From the NCBI GenBank assembly GCA_019745415.1, contig JAIETF010000020.1:1-43029 (forward strand): a DNA stretch of 43,029 nt, in the 5' to 3' direction. Positions 40,953 through 43,029 of this stretch are shown piece by piece. A program made the translations under genes and the position numbers. This DNA is from Candidatus Obscuribacterales bacterium. GTDB lineage: Bacteria > Cyanobacteriota > Vampirovibrionia > Obscuribacterales > Obscuribacteraceae. Numbering within the stretch: position 1 is the stretch's first letter; each line of letters opens with the position of its first letter. The notes beneath the pieces are model-generated. The model was not told where the DNA came from, did no database searches, and saw nothing but the letters and a program-made list of their open reading frames with translations.

Positions 40953-41786
40953 ATGTTAGGTAAAAAGGAAATATTGACAGTTGCACTGGGCGTCCTTGCT
41001 CTTTCATTGTCTCAGCCGGTTCTAGCTGCCGACGATAAAGACAGCGAAGATATCTCGGCCTCCATATTTAGATACAAAGCCGCACTGGAACAAAATCCCC
41101 ATAGTGCCACCAATCATCTCAAGCTGGCTAAGTCGTACCTTATGGGCGGCGAACTAGATAATGCCATAAATGAGTTCAGAGCCACTTTGAAAATCAATCC
41201 GGAAGATGCTGAAGCCTATATGGGGCTATCAAGAGCATATTCAAGAAAAGGTGATATCAAGCAGGCTTGCGACAACATCAAGGAATCAGTGCGCTTGCAG
41301 CCTAATGAAAGTCAGTATCACCTCAAATATGCGCAGCTTCTCTCTCGTGACAATAAACTTGATCAAGCTGTGTCCGAGTTTAAGACGGCCATCAAACTGA
41401 ACGGCAAGGATGCCAATGCTCACCGCGATTACGGAGCATGCCTGGGACTCAAGGGGGATGTCGATGGGCAGATTTCCGAAGAAAAGAAAGCACTCGCTAT
41501 CGATGACAAGAATGCCGACGCTTATTTCTATCTCGGCTCTGCTTATGCCCAAAAGGTAAATAAGAAAGAAGCTATCGCCGCACTCAAGAAGTGCACCGAG
41601 CATGACAAAAAGAATGCCGATGCTTTGCGCTTGCTTGCCAGCATCTATGCCTCGGAAGGACAGTTCAAGGAAGCTGTGCAACTGGCTGAGCAGGCTGTCA
41701 GCATCAATCCCGATAATGCCCGCTATGTGCAGACCCGTGACAAGATACTGGCCGCCAAAAAGAAGGCTGATTCAGGTAATCGCTAG
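40953..41786 (+). CDS. Exported TPR-repeat protein
   Basis: 277 residues with a signal peptide (MLGKKEILTVALGVLALSLSQPVLAA, likely cleaved near 25), then about six to seven consecutive TPR units of 34 residues with typical positions: 'ATNHLKLAKSYLMGGELDNAINEFRATLKINPEDA', 'AEAYMGLSRAYSRKGDIKQACDNIKESVRLQPNES', 'ADAYFYLGSAYAQKVNKKEAIAALKKCTEHDKKNA'. The function is presumably binding of partner proteins outside the membrane. GGGGA lies about eight bases before the ATG. It follows the previous TPR gene by 16 bases, and the 293-base gap after it separates it from ftsZ. No terminator is visible between. Confidence 0.9.
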   Translation: MLGKKEILTVALGVLALSLSQPVLAADDKDSEDISASIFRYKAALEQNPHSATNHLKLAKSYLMGGELDNAINEFRATLKINPEDAEAYMGLSRAYSRKGDIKQACDNIKESVRLQPNESQYHLKYAQLLSRDNKLDQAVSEFKTAIKLNGKDANAHRDYGACLGLKGDVDGQISEEKKALAIDDKNADAYFYLGSAYAQKVNKKEAIAALKKCTEHDKKNADALRLLASIYASEGQFKEAVQLAEQAVSINPDNARYVQTRDKILAAKKKADSGNR

Positions 41787-42079
41787 AAATAGCAAAATTT
41801 TATCTGCCGGTGGATTTGGCTCGGCGTTAATTTTGGGGTAGTTGAAAAGAGTACGCTTAATCTATTGGCAACCCTTTTGCTTTGCCATGCATCGGCATAT
41901 GTAATGTAAAAAGGTTAACGACATACGACGGCTAGCAACTTGCAAATAGACTAGATAGGTTCTACCATACCTTAATAGTTAATCGATACTGGAAAGGCAG
42001 ATGGCATGAGCTGTTATTGTCGGTCCAGCTAGAACGATTTATTTCCAAAGTCAACTAGATAGCGTGAGGTCCTGAAGCT
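41787..42079. other. Gap upstream of ftsZ
   Basis: 293 bases without a clear gene. TTGCAA (41940-41945), 17 bases, TACCAT (41963-41968) is a weak candidate promoter. GGTTAACG occurs near 41913 and ACTAGATAG is repeated at about 41949 and 42054. A 9-codon frame ATGAGC...TAG at 42006 with GGAAAGG upstream could be a leader. Nothing here is strong. Confidence 0.5.
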
Positions 42080-43029
42080 GTGCTTGAGCGAGCGGATAAA
42101 CAAGAGAAACCTGCCAAAAACTTCGAAATGAAGGCCAACATCAAGGTTGTTGGTTGCGGCGGAGCCGGTTCTAATGCCGTTAACCGTATGATTGCGGCTG
42201 GTTTGAACGGAGTCGAGTTCTGGTCCTGCAATACTGATGCCCAGGCGCTGGACCTGTCGGCAGCAAAGAACCGTCTTCAAATCGGCTCCAAGTTGACTCG
42301 CGGTTTGGGTGCGGGTGGCAACCCCAATATCGGGCAGAAAGCTGCCGAAGAGAGTCGTGAAGAAATCGCCCAGGCACTTCAAGGTGCCGATATGGTCTTT
42401 ATCGCAGCCGGCATGGGCGGTGGCACCGGTACTGGTGCCGCTCCAATCGTCGCTGAAGTCGCTAAAGAGCAAGGTGCTCTGACAGTTGGCGTCGTTTCCC
42501 GTCCCTTCCTCTTTGAAGGGAAGCGCAGAAGCAACCAGGCCGATTCGGGCATCAATGAGATTCGTTCGCGAGTTGATACTCTCATTGTTATTCCCAACCA
42601 ACGTCTTCTGGAAGTTGTAGATCACCGCGCTTCAATGCAAGAAGCCTTTGTTGAAGCCGACAAAGTGCTCATGCAAGGTGTGCAAGGTATCTCAGATATC
42701 ATCACAGTTCCTGGTCTCATCAACGTAGACTTCGCCGACGTCAAGGCCGTTATGCAAACGGCCGGCTCCGCCCTCATGGGTGTCGGCCGCGCCACCGGCG
42801 AAGGTCGTGCTGTCGAAGCGGCTCGCAATGCTATCAATAGCCCCTTGCTCGAGACCACCATCGATGGTGCTTCCGGCGTCATCTTCAATGTCACCGGCGG
42901 TCCAGACCTCACCTTGCACGAAGTGCAGGAAGCTGCCAACGTGATCTACTCGGCTGTTTCGGACGAAGCCAATATCATATTCGGTGCTGTTCTCGATGAC
43001 AGATTGCACGGTGAAGTGCTCATCACTGT
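42080..43029 (+). CDS. ftsZ: Cell-division GTPase FtsZ, 5' part
   Basis: FtsZ is the tubulin-like GTPase that forms the division ring. The frame runs off the window end after 316 codons, so the C-terminal linker and the FtsA/ZipA-binding tail are missing. GTG at 42080 is chosen because a TGA lies in frame just upstream and GAGG stands ten bases before it; the ATG at 42128 would begin [12 protein letters not shown]. Motifs: [35 protein letters not shown], the tubulin signature [23 protein letters not shown], and the T7-loop NVDFADVK for GTP hydrolysis. No ftsA or ftsQ precedes it; the upstream genes are TPR proteins. The region between is described separately. Confidence 0.98.
   Translation, partial: MLERADKQEKPAKNFEMKANIKVVGCGGAGSNAVNRMIAAGLNGVEFWSCNTDAQALDLSAAKNRLQIGSKLTRGLGAGGNPNIGQKAAEESREEIAQALQGADMVFIAAGMGGGTGTGAAPIVAEVAKEQGALTVGVVSRPFLFEGKRRSNQADSGINEIRSRVDTLIVIPNQRLLEVVDHRASMQEAFVEADKVLMQGVQGISDIITVPGLINVDFADVKAVMQTAGSALMGVGRATGEGRAVEAARNAINSPLLETTIDGASGVIFNVTGGPDLTLHEVQEAANVIYSAVSDEANIIFGAVLDDRLHGEVLIT

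Noticed and set aside
1..43029. HIP1 (GCGATCGC) repeats or other cyanobacterial repeat marks
   Set aside because: None were noticed while reading, so they give no support for or against the lineage guess.

Overview
The window is a bacterial chromosome segment with no rRNA, tRNA, CRISPR array or insertion sequence that I could recognise. It is gene-dense, of roughly balanced base composition, and uses ATG, GTG and TTG starts with many clear AGGAG-type ribosome sites. Housekeeping genes (aroE, dciA-like, ftsEX, uvrA, rng, fur, ftsZ) are mixed with many exported proteins of unknown family, TPR proteins, a eukaryotic-like Ser/Thr kinase and long low-complexity linkers. My best guess is a member of the non-photosynthetic cyanobacterial sister group (Melainabacteria/Vampirovibrionia, Obscuribacter-like). 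This is an impression from the proteins, not a computed placement.

Layout. 1-4217: end of an ExbD/TolR-like gene, aroE, an SCP2-domain gene on the opposite strand, a DUF721/DciA-like helicase-loader candidate with a C-terminal zinc ribbon, then ftsE-ftsX closed by a bidirectional terminator. 4309-8046 (minus strand): a five-gene cluster of mostly exported proteins, including two tandem cyclophilin-type prolyl isomerases. It faces a giant exported SpoIVB-S55-like protein (8108-13204, plus strand) with a beta-propeller-like region and tandem Lys-rich repeats. 13222-17282: an APC amino-acid permease and a phosphoketolase, convergent and sharing a CTAG stop. 17527-20661 (minus): a DUF6088/AbiEi-like winged-helix protein whose upstream region holds two copies of one dyad, an Hsp20 chaperone, and an Ala/Ser-repeat coiled-coil protein. 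20770-23741: ymdB-type phosphoesterase, PHP phosphoesterase, a cysteine-less thioredoxin-fold protein and a small unknown. 24131-29119: a radical SAM/DUF2344 fusion followed by RNase E/G, ended by a strong hairpin. 29228-34657 (minus): an S1-like unknown, then fur, feoA and a small zinc-ribbon gene, then uvrA. 34869-39805: a Q/S-rich unknown, a membrane-anchored Ser/Thr kinase and a DUF445 membrane protein. 39905-43029: two exported TPR proteins and the 5' part of ftsZ, cut by the window end.

How the genes fit together. Both ends carry cell-division genes (ftsEX, ftsZ), and dciA belongs with replication initiation. The 4.3-13.2 kb block looks like an envelope or secreted-protein module: protein folding, a serine-protease-like domain, and several unknown exported partners. 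fur-feoA-zinc ribbon is an iron-homeostasis unit. rng with its radical SAM neighbour is an RNA/ribosome maintenance pair known from many bacteria. Phosphoketolase suggests a fermentative bypass producing acetyl phosphate.

The most unusual signals are the duplicated GCAAGAAA-N10-TTTCTTGC dyad upstream of the DUF6088 gene, the giant S55/propeller protein facing the exported cluster, a 14-bp-arm palindrome inside aroE, and several dyads in regulatory gaps.
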